In this document: piece after piece, positions 42,162-50,063 of the stretch
Layout of the letters: every line of letters starts with the position of its first letter
How positions within the stretch are numbered: position 1 is the stretch's first letter
Source: Hymenobacter psoromatis
GTDB lineage: Bacteria > Bacteroidota > Bacteroidia > Cytophagales > Hymenobacteraceae
Assembly: GCA_001596155.1 (NCBI GenBank)
Contig: CP014771.1
Coordinates: forward strand, 3,844,001-3,908,000
DNA: 64,000 bases
Direction: 5' to 3'
Translations under genes and position numbers: made by a program
The notes under the pieces: model-generated
What the model saw: the letters and a program-made list of their open reading frames with translations, nothing else
The model's database searches: none
Told to the model about the DNA's origin: nothing

Positions 42162-43126
42162 TGCTGCCGCACGCCGAATGGACGCCCTACATCAAGCGCC
42201 GCGCCGCCGAGCTGGGCTTTATGGCCTGCGGCATTTCCCGAGCCGGGTTTTTGGAGGAGGAAGCGCCGCGCCTCGAAAACTGGCTTAAGAAGGGGATGCA
42301 CGGGCAAATGAGCTGGATGGAAAACCACTTCGACAAGCGCCTCGACCCGCGTTTGCTCGTGGATGGCGCCAGGTCGGTGATTTCGCTGCTGCTCAATTAC
42401 TACCCCCCCGCCGAGGCGCAGCAGCCCGCTGACACGCTGCAAATCAGCAAGTACGCCTACGGACGCGACTACCACTTCGTCATCAAAGACAAGCTCAAAA
42501 CGCTGCTGGCCGACATGCAGACCCACATCGGCGAGGTGGGCGGGCGCTGCTTTGTCGATTCGGCCCCGGTGCTCGACAAGGCCTGGGCCAAAAAGAGCGG
42601 CCTGGGGTGGGTAGGGAAAAACAGCAACCTCATCACGCCGGGCGCGGGCTCGTTCTACTTCATTGCCGAGCTGATTGTGGACGTGGAGCTGGACTACGAC
42701 GGGGCCATTCGCGACTACTGCGGCACCTGCACCAAGTGCCTTGACGCCTGCCCCACGCAAGCCATCACCGAGCCCTATGTGGTCGATGGCAGCAAGTGCA
42801 TCAGCTACTTCACCATTGAGCTGAAGGACCAGCTGATTCCACAAAGTGTGGCCGGGCAGTTCGGCAGCTGGATATTTGGCTGCGACATTTGCCAGGACGT
42901 ATGCCCTTGGAACCGCTTTTCCAAGCCCACGCAGGAGACACAGTTTCAGCCCCATGCGGGGCTGAAAGAGCTATCGGCCAGCGATTGGCAGGAGATTACC
43001 CACGAAGTTTTTCAGGCGTTGTTCAAGCAGTCGGCGCTCAAGCGCACCGGCTATGAGAGGCTCAAGCGCAATATCCGGTTCGTGACCGGGCAGCGCCAGA
43101 CCGATTCAGGCGGCCAGGCGGGGTAG
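42161..43126 (+). CDS. queG: tRNA epoxyqueuosine reductase QueG
   Basis: Protein of 321 residues. It reduces epoxyqueuosine to queuosine at the wobble position of tRNA with cobalamin and two [4Fe-4S] clusters. The cysteine sets [16 protein letters not shown] and [11 protein letters not shown] are complete, and the N-terminal cobalamin-binding region ([43 protein letters not shown], with the catalytic Asp) is intact. It lacks the C-terminal HEAT-like extension of longer homologues, as is common in Bacteroidota. It starts on the stop codon of the PIN toxin. Its 3' end overlaps a small convergent gene by 21 bp. Confidence 0.96.
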   Translation: MLPHAEWTPYIKRRAAELGFMACGISRAGFLEEEAPRLENWLKKGMHGQMSWMENHFDKRLDPRLLVDGARSVISLLLNYYPPAEAQQPADTLQISKYAYGRDYHFVIKDKLKTLLADMQTHIGEVGGRCFVDSAPVLDKAWAKKSGLGWVGKNSNLITPGAGSFYFIAELIVDVELDYDGAIRDYCGTCTKCLDACPTQAITEPYVVDGSKCISYFTIELKDQLIPQSVAGQFGSWIFGCDICQDVCPWNRFSKPTQETQFQPHAGLKELSASDWQEITHEVFQALFKQSALKRTGYERLKRNIRFVTGQRQTDSGGQAG

Positions 43127-43315
43127 GGAGCTGTATTGGACAAAAACCCGTTTCAGCACCCGGCGATATAGCCGGGCAAACTGCTGGTAGCACCATGTTT
43201 TGAATTCGGGTAGTTCGGCAGGCTTAATCAGCTGCAAGGCTTTGCGTAACTCTTTCTCAAAGAGCTTTTTACTGAAGCTCACCTTCAGTAAAATTAATTT
43301 CACGTAGTCTAACAT
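43106..43315 (-). CDS. Small basic hypothetical protein
   Basis: Protein of 69 residues from the ATG at 43315 ([20 protein letters not shown]). It is helical and basic, with [24 protein letters not shown]. The layout matches short uncharacterised proteins that I recall in Hymenobacter-type genomes, hence the call of a real gene. It converges on queG, overlapping by 21 bp. Function unknown. Confidence 0.65.
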   Translation of the reverse strand: MLDYVKLILLKVSFSKKLFEKELRKALQLIKPAELPEFKTWCYQQFARLYRRVLKRVFVQYSSLPRLAA

Positions 43316-43657
43316 AGCGGGTGGGAGATTGAAAGGAGCGTAGGGAAAAAACAACCAACGTTCTTATACGCGAAAAAGGTATTTTGGGTAGGCTTTTAGT
43401 GGTGCCATGCGGCTAGCTGAGTTGCGCCCGCTCCCCACTAAAGGGAGTAACCAAATGACTTTCTGCGCGCTAAGTAACTACTAAAAATTCCGCAAACGTT
43501 GCCGGCCGAGTGGTCTAGGAACGTACCCATCGCCCGCCAAAGGGAGAATGTTGGCTTCTAGGTTCGTAGAGCACCGTTTTAACTCAACGTGCTCTTGAAA
43601 AGCGCGTATCAGACGCCAAAATCTTGTACGCAGCAAAGATTGCCTGCGCCCTGACTG
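43316..43657. other. Intergenic region without a recognised feature
   Basis: About 340 bases between the small basic gene and the last ferritin-like gene. I see no convincing open frame, RNA gene, terminator or inverted repeat on either strand. Confidence 0.5.
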
Positions 43658-44584
43658 CTACAAAAAAAGCATTTTGGGATTGCCAGCCGCCACGAAGTTG
43701 AGGGCAATGACTTTAACGCTGGCGGCATCGAGGGGCTCATCGAAAGCCTCGCTGGCAGCGGCGGGGAGAGCTGGGCTGCCGGTGGGCGCGATGGAATTAG
43801 TCTGCACGTTGAGCTTGACCTGCACCAGGTTGTCCTCGGCGGGGCTATTGACGGTGGTGCCGGCGGCGTAGATGGCGGTGGTGAGCGCCGGGAGCGGGCC
43901 GTTGCTTTCGCGCAGCGACACCCAGCTTTTGGGCAGGCTGTCGTTGGGGCCGCCGCCGTCGGCCCCGGCCACGCCTACCCCCCCCCGACGTAGCGTGCGC
44001 ACGTGCGAGGCGTGCCGCGCCTCCACCGAGTGAATATTAAGCGCCATTTTTAGCACGTCCTTGCTGGGTAGCAGCGTGGCCAGACTGTCTTTGTAAGCGC
44101 GCACTCCCAGGTCTTCGAAGGCTTGTGCTATCGCCAGAAAGCTAGCCAAGCTGGCCGTGGGCGCTGGGCTGACCACGCCGCCCGCCGTGAAGTCGAAGGC
44201 AGCCAGCGTAGGGTCGGCAATGGCGGCGCTGCCCAGCGTGGCCCTGAGGGCAGCGATGTGGCCCTGCTCATCCTGGAGGATGGTTGTAAAAGCGGGCTTG
44301 TCAGCCGTGCTTAAAATGTTGGCGCTCAGGGAGGTCTGGTAGTAGTAATACTCCAGGTATTCCAGGCTCAGCGCCAGGTTCAGGGCGGCAATGATGTCGC
44401 CCGATAAGCCCGTCTGGCCGTAGGCTTTTTGGAAAAGGCCGCTGAGCAGGCCCGGCAACAGGGCGCTCGTAACTGCCTTGCCAGCGGTGCCGAAGTGGCG
44501 AAAAACCCGCCGCCGCGAGTCGAACCGCCCATACACCTCCGAGTCCACCCGTTCCAGGTCCGCGAATAAGTTGAAGAGATTCAT
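43658..44584 (-). CDS. Exported ferritin-like protein, type A (copy 1)
   Basis: Protein of 308 residues of the Ferritin_2 / desiccation-related protein type. The N-terminal part has a twin-arginine-like motif SRRRVFRHFG followed by a hydrophobic stretch and KAYGQ, like a Tat signal set 25 residues in. The four-helix di-iron pattern is complete: LEYLEYYYY, DEQGHIAAL (ExxH), FEDLGVRAY, and VEARHASHVR (ExRH). The C-terminal third has the SEAFDEPLDAASV segment shared with its paralogues. It is the second gene of a B-A pair, 27 bp after its type B partner. Iron or oxidative-stress handling outside the cytoplasm is inferred from the fold. Confidence 0.85.
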   Translation of the reverse strand: MNLFNLFADLERVDSEVYGRFDSRRRVFRHFGTAGKAVTSALLPGLLSGLFQKAYGQTGLSGDIIAALNLALSLEYLEYYYYQTSLSANILSTADKPAFTTILQDEQGHIAALRATLGSAAIADPTLAAFDFTAGGVVSPAPTASLASFLAIAQAFEDLGVRAYKDSLATLLPSKDVLKMALNIHSVEARHASHVRTLRRGGVGVAGADGGGPNDSLPKSWVSLRESNGPLPALTTAIYAAGTTVNSPAEDNLVQVKLNVQTNSIAPTGSPALPAAASEAFDEPLDAASVKVIALNFVAAGNPKMLFL

Positions 44585-44611
44585 AAAGCAGTGATAAGCA
44601 GCCGGATAGAG

Positions 44612-45334
44612 CTAAATTAGCTTGGTGGCGGTGAGCTGGGAGTCGGCGGCTAGATAGGTGTTTAGCTCAACGAGCGCGGCGGTGGGCGTAAGGCTGATTT
44701 CCTGGTGCGAGGTGGCATCAACCACATCAGGACCTGCAAAGTCGTTGGCCAGCAGCAGGTCGCGGATGAGAGCCGCGTGCCGGGCCTCCACCGACACTAT
44801 TTTGCCGACTATGGTGAGGTAGTCGGCCGAGAGCAGGAAGGGGGCCGCGCCGTTGTAGAGATGCACGCCCAGGTCTTCGAGCTGGCGGGCGGCGTTTAGC
44901 ACGCCCAGCTTGCCGGAGCCAGTGGTTGTGGTGCGGTCGTCGAAGCTGATTTTGTCGCTCAGCGTCAGGTTCAGCTGCTTAATAGCGTTGGTGGAAAGGA
45001 TGGTGCGGAAGAAATTGACGTGTATCTGCTCGTGCCGGGCCAGGTCGCTCAGCATCTGATATTCGGCAGAGGTAGGGACCAGGTCAGTATAGTACTTACC
45101 AGTCAGCACGTTGGCATAAAAAGCAGCCTCGACTTGCTCCAGGGCGTAGGCCAGATTCAGCACCCCAATGTTGCCGCTGCCAACGTCGGTTGGGCCGGGG
45201 GTAGCGTTATTTTTGTGGCAGCCCGCCAGCACCAGGGTAGTAGCTCCGACATAAGCCAGAAAGGAGCGCCGCCTGATGGGGGCCAGCAACGGTGACCCGC
45301 CAGGGCCTGCCGTGAGCGGACGAGAAAAAAGCAT
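44612..45334 (-). CDS. Ferritin-like Tat lipoprotein, type B (copy 1)
   Basis: Protein of 240 residues from ATG 45334; a TTG six codons upstream is less likely. The N-terminus holds PIRRRSFLAYVGATTLVLAGC, combining a twin-arginine motif with a lipobox, so the protein is probably exported folded by Tat and then lipidated. The ferritin-like core has ALEQVEAAFY, RHEQIHVNF (ExxH), LEDLGVHLY and VEARHAALI (ExRH), a full set of di-iron ligands. It is first of the third B-A pair in transcription order. Compared with the other two type B copies it has LAYVG where they have FMYAG. Confidence 0.85.
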   Translation of the reverse strand: MLFSRPLTAGPGGSPLLAPIRRRSFLAYVGATTLVLAGCHKNNATPGPTDVGSGNIGVLNLAYALEQVEAAFYANVLTGKYYTDLVPTSAEYQMLSDLARHEQIHVNFFRTILSTNAIKQLNLTLSDKISFDDRTTTTGSGKLGVLNAARQLEDLGVHLYNGAAPFLLSADYLTIVGKIVSVEARHAALIRDLLLANDFAGPDVVDATSHQEISLTPTAALVELNTYLAADSQLTATKLI

Positions 45335-45361
45335 ACTAATTAAATCAAACAATTAGCCAGA

Positions 45362-45456
45362 ATTAAGTAGCAAGTAGCAAGGCCGTAGTAGCTTGATAAT
45401 CAAGCAAATAATCTCAATCTTACTACTTATTACTTTTGTCTTACTACTTAAAACTA
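45362..45456. repeat. Imperfect inverted repeat upstream of ferritin pair 1
   Basis: Left-arm words TTAAGTAGCAAGTAGCAAG pair partly with right-arm CTTACTACTTATTACTT and CTTACTACTTAA. It lies in the 320-bp spacer between two ferritin pairs and could contribute to transcript separation; the rest of the spacer, up to the terminator, has no gene. Confidence 0.45.
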
Positions 45457-45602
45457 CCAACGCCTACGGTCCTATTTCCGGCATGCGCTGGCTACAAAGT
45501 TGGCACTGAAACCACCTGTGGGCATTTGGCCAGCTCATCTTTGCCAAAGAAAATGGGCGATGTGCTCCCTACCCCCACCTTACAGACCAACCTGCCCGGA
45601 AC

Positions 45603-45634
45603 AAAAAAAGGGCAGCCCGGTGAGGCTGCCCTTT
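45603..45634 (-). terminator. Terminator of ferritin pair 2
   Basis: On the minus strand AAAGGGCAGCC / GGCTGCCCTTT (11-bp stem, 6-base loop) is followed by TTTTGTT, 22 bp after the type A stop at 45656. Confidence 0.8.
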
Positions 45635-45655
45635 CAGAATTCTTATTCGCAACAA

Positions 45656-46651
45656 CTAGCCGAAATAGTTACCGGCAACCGAGAACATGTTCGCAATCTT
45701 GGCTACCGAAGTCACGTCCAAGCCTTCATCAAAGGCTTCGCTGAACGCACTGGTGGGGAAGCCGGTGAAGTTAGGGCTGGTCGAAACCGACAGCGCAACG
45801 CCACCCTGCATGGTGTTATCTTCAGCCGGGAAAGTTACGCCAGCAGCCATGCCGAGGGCTGCGCTGGCACCGTAGGTAGCCGTGCCGCTATCATTGCCTT
45901 TGGCGTAGATAGCATCGGTTTTGCCGGGAGCGGCACCGCCGCCATCAACACCCGAAATCCAGCTCTTGGGAGCCATGCTGTAGGGAGCAACCGGAATGCC
46001 CTGCGAAGGAGCGGGCGTGCCGGTGGTGGCCAGCGCACGGCGCATAGCCCGTAGCTGCGACGCATGGCGGGCTTCTACCGAGTGAATGTTCAGGGCCGCG
46101 GTCAGCACCGTTTTGTTGGCCATAACGGCCGTCAGCGGGGCGGCACCTTTGTAGGCCCGCACGCCGGTGTCTTCAAATGACTGGGCGAGCGCGAGGTACA
46201 CGTTCTGGTCGGTGAGCCAGGTAGGGAAGGCACCCTTGGCCGTGTAGTCGAAAGCCGCGGGGGTAGGGTCGGGAATTGGGGTGGCACCCAGCGCCGCAAT
46301 AGTCGTGCGCAGGAACTTGACGTGGTTCGACTCGTCGGTCGTAATCAGCGCCAGCGCGTTGGCGTTGTTCGTGTTGAATATGGCAGTGGGGCGCTGGTTA
46401 TAAAAATACGACTCCAGGTATTCCAGCTTCAAAGCGAAGTTGAGCACATCCGTTGCGGCCATGACAGCAGTGGCATTGGTTTGGGCATATGCCTTGTTGA
46501 AGATGGCACCAACGGCGAGCGGCAGCGCAGCAGCGCTTAACTTCTGGCCCATGCCAGCCATATTTTTGAAGATGGCACGGCGTGAGTCAAGACGGCCATA
46601 TACCTCTGGGTCAACTTTCTCTATCTCGGAAAGGATTTCGAAGAAATTCAT
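45656..46651 (-). CDS. Exported ferritin-like protein, type A (copy 2)
   Basis: Protein of 331 residues with SRRAIFKNMAGMGQKLSAAA as the Tat-like signal region and KAYAQ as the probable cleavage area. Ligand helices: LEYLESYFY, DESNHVKFL (ExxH), FEDTGVRAY and VEARHASQLR (ExRH). The most diverged of the three type A copies: the QG in the DEQGH motif is replaced, and a glycine/serine-rich loop (NDSGTATYGASAALGMAAGV) is inserted in the C-terminal third. The end SEAFDEGLDVTSVAKIA parallels the others. It follows its type B partner by 45 bp. Confidence 0.85.
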   Translation of the reverse strand: MNFFEILSEIEKVDPEVYGRLDSRRAIFKNMAGMGQKLSAAALPLAVGAIFNKAYAQTNATAVMAATDVLNFALKLEYLESYFYNQRPTAIFNTNNANALALITTDESNHVKFLRTTIAALGATPIPDPTPAAFDYTAKGAFPTWLTDQNVYLALAQSFEDTGVRAYKGAAPLTAVMANKTVLTAALNIHSVEARHASQLRAMRRALATTGTPAPSQGIPVAPYSMAPKSWISGVDGGGAAPGKTDAIYAKGNDSGTATYGASAALGMAAGVTFPAEDNTMQGGVALSVSTSPNFTGFPTSAFSEAFDEGLDVTSVAKIANMFSVAGNYFG

Positions 46652-46696
46652 AATAATTGCGAAAAAAAAATGGAGTAAAAGCCGAGATAGGCTTGT

Positions 46697-47470
46697 CTAT
46701 TTGATACCGGAAACGTCCAGCTTCGAACCAACGGCCAGGAAATTATTGGCCATCGCCACTACTTCCGACGGTGACATCGCGCGCTCCAGGCTGGCACCGG
46801 CCGGTGAGTTGTTGGTGGCCACGGCGCTCATGCCGGCGGTCGTCAGCGTCACCACATCGTTGCCCACGAAAGTGCCTTCCGATACGAGGTCACGCAGGAT
46901 GGCGGCGTGCCGGGCTTCTACTGACACAATTTTGCCGGCGATGTAGAGGTAGCCGGGCGAGGTAATGTACTGGCCCGCACCGTTATAAGCGGATACGCCG
47001 AGGTCTTCAAATGCCTTGGCAGTCCCCAGAACCGAGGTGCGGTCGTTGAAGTTAACGGCCGTAAAATCGGGCGTCAGCGCCATAATGGGGGTAGCACCAG
47101 CGGCCGTAATGGCAGCCTTCAAAAAATCGCGGTGAATAACCTCGTGGTAGTAGAGGTCGTCCAGGATGAGGCGCTCAGCGCTGGTGGCGCTCAGAGTGGT
47201 GTAGTAGGTGCCGGTGCGCAGGGCCGTGTAGAAACCGGCTTCGAGCTGCTCCAAGGCATAGGCGTAATTAAGTACGCCCGCATCACCGCTACCCACGCTT
47301 ACCATGCCGGGGGTTGAATCACTCTTGCTGCAGCCAGCCAGCACGAGGGCCGTGACGCCAGCCGTGGCACCAGCATACATGAAAAACGAGCGCCGCTTGA
47401 TGGGCGTGTACAGCGGCTTGTCTATATCAGACAATTGTGACTGCGAACTAGAGATGGTTTTAGTTGACAT
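46697..47470 (-). CDS. Ferritin-like Tat lipoprotein, type B (copy 2)
   Basis: Protein of 257 residues from ATG 47470 (MSTKTISSSQSQLSDIDKPL); upstream residues in the open frame lack sense as a signal. The KRRSFFMYAGATAGVTALVLAGC segment holds Tat motif and lipobox. Ferritin-like ligands: ALEQLEAGFY, YHEVIHRDF (ExxH), FEDLGVSAY and VEARHAAIL (ExRH). First gene of the middle B-A pair. The mature start CSKSDSTPG with the GSGDAGVLNYAYALEQ segment is nearly identical to copy 3, pointing to a relatively recent duplication. Confidence 0.85.
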   Translation of the reverse strand: MSTKTISSSQSQLSDIDKPLYTPIKRRSFFMYAGATAGVTALVLAGCSKSDSTPGMVSVGSGDAGVLNYAYALEQLEAGFYTALRTGTYYTTLSATSAERLILDDLYYHEVIHRDFLKAAITAAGATPIMALTPDFTAVNFNDRTSVLGTAKAFEDLGVSAYNGAGQYITSPGYLYIAGKIVSVEARHAAILRDLVSEGTFVGNDVVTLTTAGMSAVATNNSPAGASLERAMSPSEVVAMANNFLAVGSKLDVSGIK

Positions 47471-47638
47471 AAGTGAGTGAAAAAAGGAAAATTGAACTGT
47501 TAGCAGAGCTACCGGGCATCTTACGGCTATCAGCACCGTTCAGGTTACTTTGTAATTGAAGTTTTACCGATTTTTTCAATGGCAAATATTTTGCCACTTC
47601 TATTTCTGGAGGGGATAGGAGCCGGATTCCCGGTACGC

Positions 47639-47673
47639 AAAAGCGCCACTCCCCTATACGGAAAGTGGCGCTT
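47639..47673 (-). terminator. Probable terminator of ferritin pair 3
   Basis: On the minus strand AAGCGCCACT / AGTGGCGCTT forms a 10-bp stem and is followed by TTGCG, a weak T-tract. It is 25 bp after the type A stop at 47698, so it probably ends that unit. Confidence 0.55.
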
Positions 47674-47697
47674 GCCTGGATTTTGAGCTTGCTAAAA

Positions 47698-48705
47698 TTA
47701 ACTGAACAAACCCTTTGATACGCCCAGTGCCGTAATAAAATTACGGGCGATGGCCTTCACCGCGGCCGCGTCGAGCGGCTCGTCAAATGCTTCAGTGGCC
47801 GCAGCCATCGTGACTGTCGTGGCAGCCAGGCCCGTGGGGGGAGTAGTGTTGGTTAGCACGTTCACGGTGGCCTGCATCACGTTGTCGTCGGCGGGATATT
47901 TGGTAGCATCGGTGCCCGCCGCATATACGGCCGCCGTGAGGGGGCCACCCGCCGGCCCGCCGTTGTTGGCCACGGTCTTAGTCGGCTTTGGGCCGCCGCT
48001 TTCCTGCAGCGACAGCCAGCTTTTGGGCAGCGCGTCGCCGGCCCCACCGCCGACCAGGCCAGCAATAGTAGTGCCGTTGGTGTTAGCTACGCCAGTGCTG
48101 TAGCCCCGGCGCATGGTGCGCACGTGCGACGAGTGCCGCGCCTCTACCGAGTGGATGTTGAGCGCCGCCGTCAGTATGTCCTTGTTGCTGATGAGGTTGG
48201 CCGCACCTCCCTTATAAGCCCGCACGCCCGTATCGACAAACCCCTGCGAGGTGGCCAGGAACATGGCCGGGCTGGAAAAAGGGGCCAGGTTGCCGCCGGC
48301 GGTGTAGTCGTAAGAAGCAGCGGTGGGGTCGGCAATAGCTGCCGAGCCCAATACCATCCGCAGGGCGTTAATGTGGCCCTGCTCGTCGTCGCGGATAATA
48401 GTAATGGCATTCAGGTCATTACCTGAAAACAAGCCGCTGCTTATTCCCTGCTGGTAGTAGTAAAGCTCCAGATATTCGAGGCTCAGCGCCAGGTTCAGCG
48501 TATCGATGATAATCTGGGGCAGGGTAGTAGTAGTCTGCCCGTATGCCTTCGTGAACATAGTGCTGAGCATAGCGGGTAGGGTAGCGGCCGTAATCTTTTT
48601 GCCTAGGCCACCCATGTGCTTAAACACCCGGCGACGCGTGTCGAACCGGGCATACACGTCGGCATCTACTTTCTCAATGTCGGATAAAATCTGAAAGAAG
48701 TCCAT
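47698..48705 (-). CDS. Exported ferritin-like protein, type A (copy 3), altered ligand
   Basis: Protein of 335 residues with TRRRVFKHMGGLGKKITAAT as Tat-like signal region and KAYGQ. Ligand helices are LEYLELYYY, DEQGHINAL (ExxH), GFVDTGVRAY and VEARHSSHVR (ExRH). In the third helix the glutamate of FED, present in both other type A copies, is valine (FVD), so one expected di-iron ligand is missing. The C-terminal end TEAFDEPLDAAAVKAIARNF is close to copy 1. It is second in the first-transcribed B-A pair, 42 bp after its partner. Confidence 0.85.
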   Translation of the reverse strand: MDFFQILSDIEKVDADVYARFDTRRRVFKHMGGLGKKITAATLPAMLSTMFTKAYGQTTTTLPQIIIDTLNLALSLEYLELYYYQQGISSGLFSGNDLNAITIIRDDEQGHINALRMVLGSAAIADPTAASYDYTAGGNLAPFSSPAMFLATSQGFVDTGVRAYKGGAANLISNKDILTAALNIHSVEARHSSHVRTMRRGYSTGVANTNGTTIAGLVGGGAGDALPKSWLSLQESGGPKPTKTVANNGGPAGGPLTAAVYAAGTDATKYPADDNVMQATVNVLTNTTPPTGLAATTVTMAAATEAFDEPLDAAAVKAIARNFITALGVSKGLFS

Positions 48706-48747
48706 GTTAAAATCTAAAGCGTTGAGTTATAAAAAGAAACAGTGGAC

Positions 48748-49509
48748 TTACATGAAGCTGTTGGCCGAAATTTTCGAGCCAGGAGCCAGAAAATTATTGG
48801 CCGTCATGAGCACTACCGACGGGGCCTTGGACTGCTCCTGGCGCGCCGTGGCGGAGGTCAGGCTGGGGTCGATGACGGCATTGCTGGTCACGGACGTGCC
48901 GCTTACGGGGCCCACGAAAGAGTTGTAGGAAATCAGGTCGCGGATGAGCGCCGCGTGGCGGGCTTCTACCGATACTATTTTGCCGGCCAGCGTGAGATAA
49001 TCGACGCTGGTGATATAGCGCCCCGCGCCGTTATAAGCCTGCACCCCCAAATCTTCGAACGCCTGCGCGGCATTCAGCACGCTGGTGCGGTCGCTGAAAG
49101 TGATGGAGGAAAAGTCTGGAGTCAGCGCCTTGATGGCGTTGGTGCCCAGCGCCGTTTTCAGGAAATCGGCGTGAATTTTCTCGTGCAGCGCCAAATCCGT
49201 GAAGATTTGATTTTCGGCGCTACCGGCGGGCAAAGCGGTGAAATAGGAGCCGGCCAGCACCTGCGCGTAGAAAGCCGCCTCCAGCTGCTCTAGGGCATAA
49301 GCATAATTGAGAACGCCAAAATCACCCGAACCCACGTCAATGGTGCCTGGTGAGGAGTCGCTTTTGCTGCACCCGGCCAGCACCAGGGCCGTAGCCCCGG
49401 CCGTGGCTCCGGCATACATGAAAAACGAGCGTCGCTTGATGGGTGTCAGCAGCGGCTGGTCTGGAGCAGCTGGCCGCGACGAAGCATCCGAAGAGAAAGT
49501 GGTAGGCAT
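48748..49509 (-). CDS. Ferritin-like Tat lipoprotein, type B (copy 3)
   Basis: Protein of 253 residues from ATG 49509 (MPTTFSSDASSRPAAPDQPL). Tat and lipobox in KRRSFFMYAGATAGATALVLAGC. Ligand helices: ALEQLEAAFY, LHEKIHADF (ExxH), FEDLGVQAY and VEARHAALI (ExRH), so the di-iron set is complete even though its type A partner has lost one ligand. It is the most upstream gene of the six-gene ferritin cluster and should carry that unit's promoter, though no TAnnTTTG box was found in the spacer. Confidence 0.85.
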   Translation of the reverse strand: MPTTFSSDASSRPAAPDQPLLTPIKRRSFFMYAGATAGATALVLAGCSKSDSSPGTIDVGSGDFGVLNYAYALEQLEAAFYAQVLAGSYFTALPAGSAENQIFTDLALHEKIHADFLKTALGTNAIKALTPDFSSITFSDRTSVLNAAQAFEDLGVQAYNGAGRYITSVDYLTLAGKIVSVEARHAALIRDLISYNSFVGPVSGTSVTSNAVIDPSLTSATARQEQSKAPSVVLMTANNFLAPGSKISANSFM

Positions 49510-50063
49510 AAAAAAAGAAAAAGTGGAAAAGGGAGGGAAAACAAAGGCGAAAACCAGTAAACAAGTCATCAACTATAGCCTGCTTCTGGTGCGGCCGGCG
49601 GCTGCACCCACGCTCTACGCAACTAAACCGTGCGGGGTATAGCCCAAAAAAAGCTTCCAAGATGCCGAGGGACAAGGCTTTAGTGAATAAGGTGCTGAAT
49701 AGTAATAACCGCTTGTAGCAAAAAGCTGAGCTAATAATTCTCAAAAAATTATTAGTAAGCACGACTGTATTTGTTAGCGTTGAGCTTAGATAAAGCGTCA
49801 TCTGAGTGCGTCAAACCATGTCCTGAACGCTGGCGCGGCCGGACTCCAGGCCTGAGCCAACGAACTGGCTTTTTAGAAAAAGCCTCGCGAGCCTGCCCCA
49901 GCGCAGCTGGCCGCTTGCCGCGGCCGGCAACCGCCTCGCAGGGGGTAGGGACCGGCCTGACTACGCGGCCTTGGCAGTATCTTACCAGCGCGCCCGACCA
50001 CCCGCCAGCGCAAACAGAAAACAGCGCTACGCGATAGAGGCAGATGTCAAACCCAGTAAAAAA
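49510..50063. other. Long spacer between ferritin cluster and BatD-like gene
   Basis: About 550 bases between divergently transcribed genes. Several short open frames occur but none has a signal, domain or codon pattern I can support. An AT-rich patch around 49690-49790 may hold promoters. One GGGGTAGGG word lies near 49940. Confidence 0.5.
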
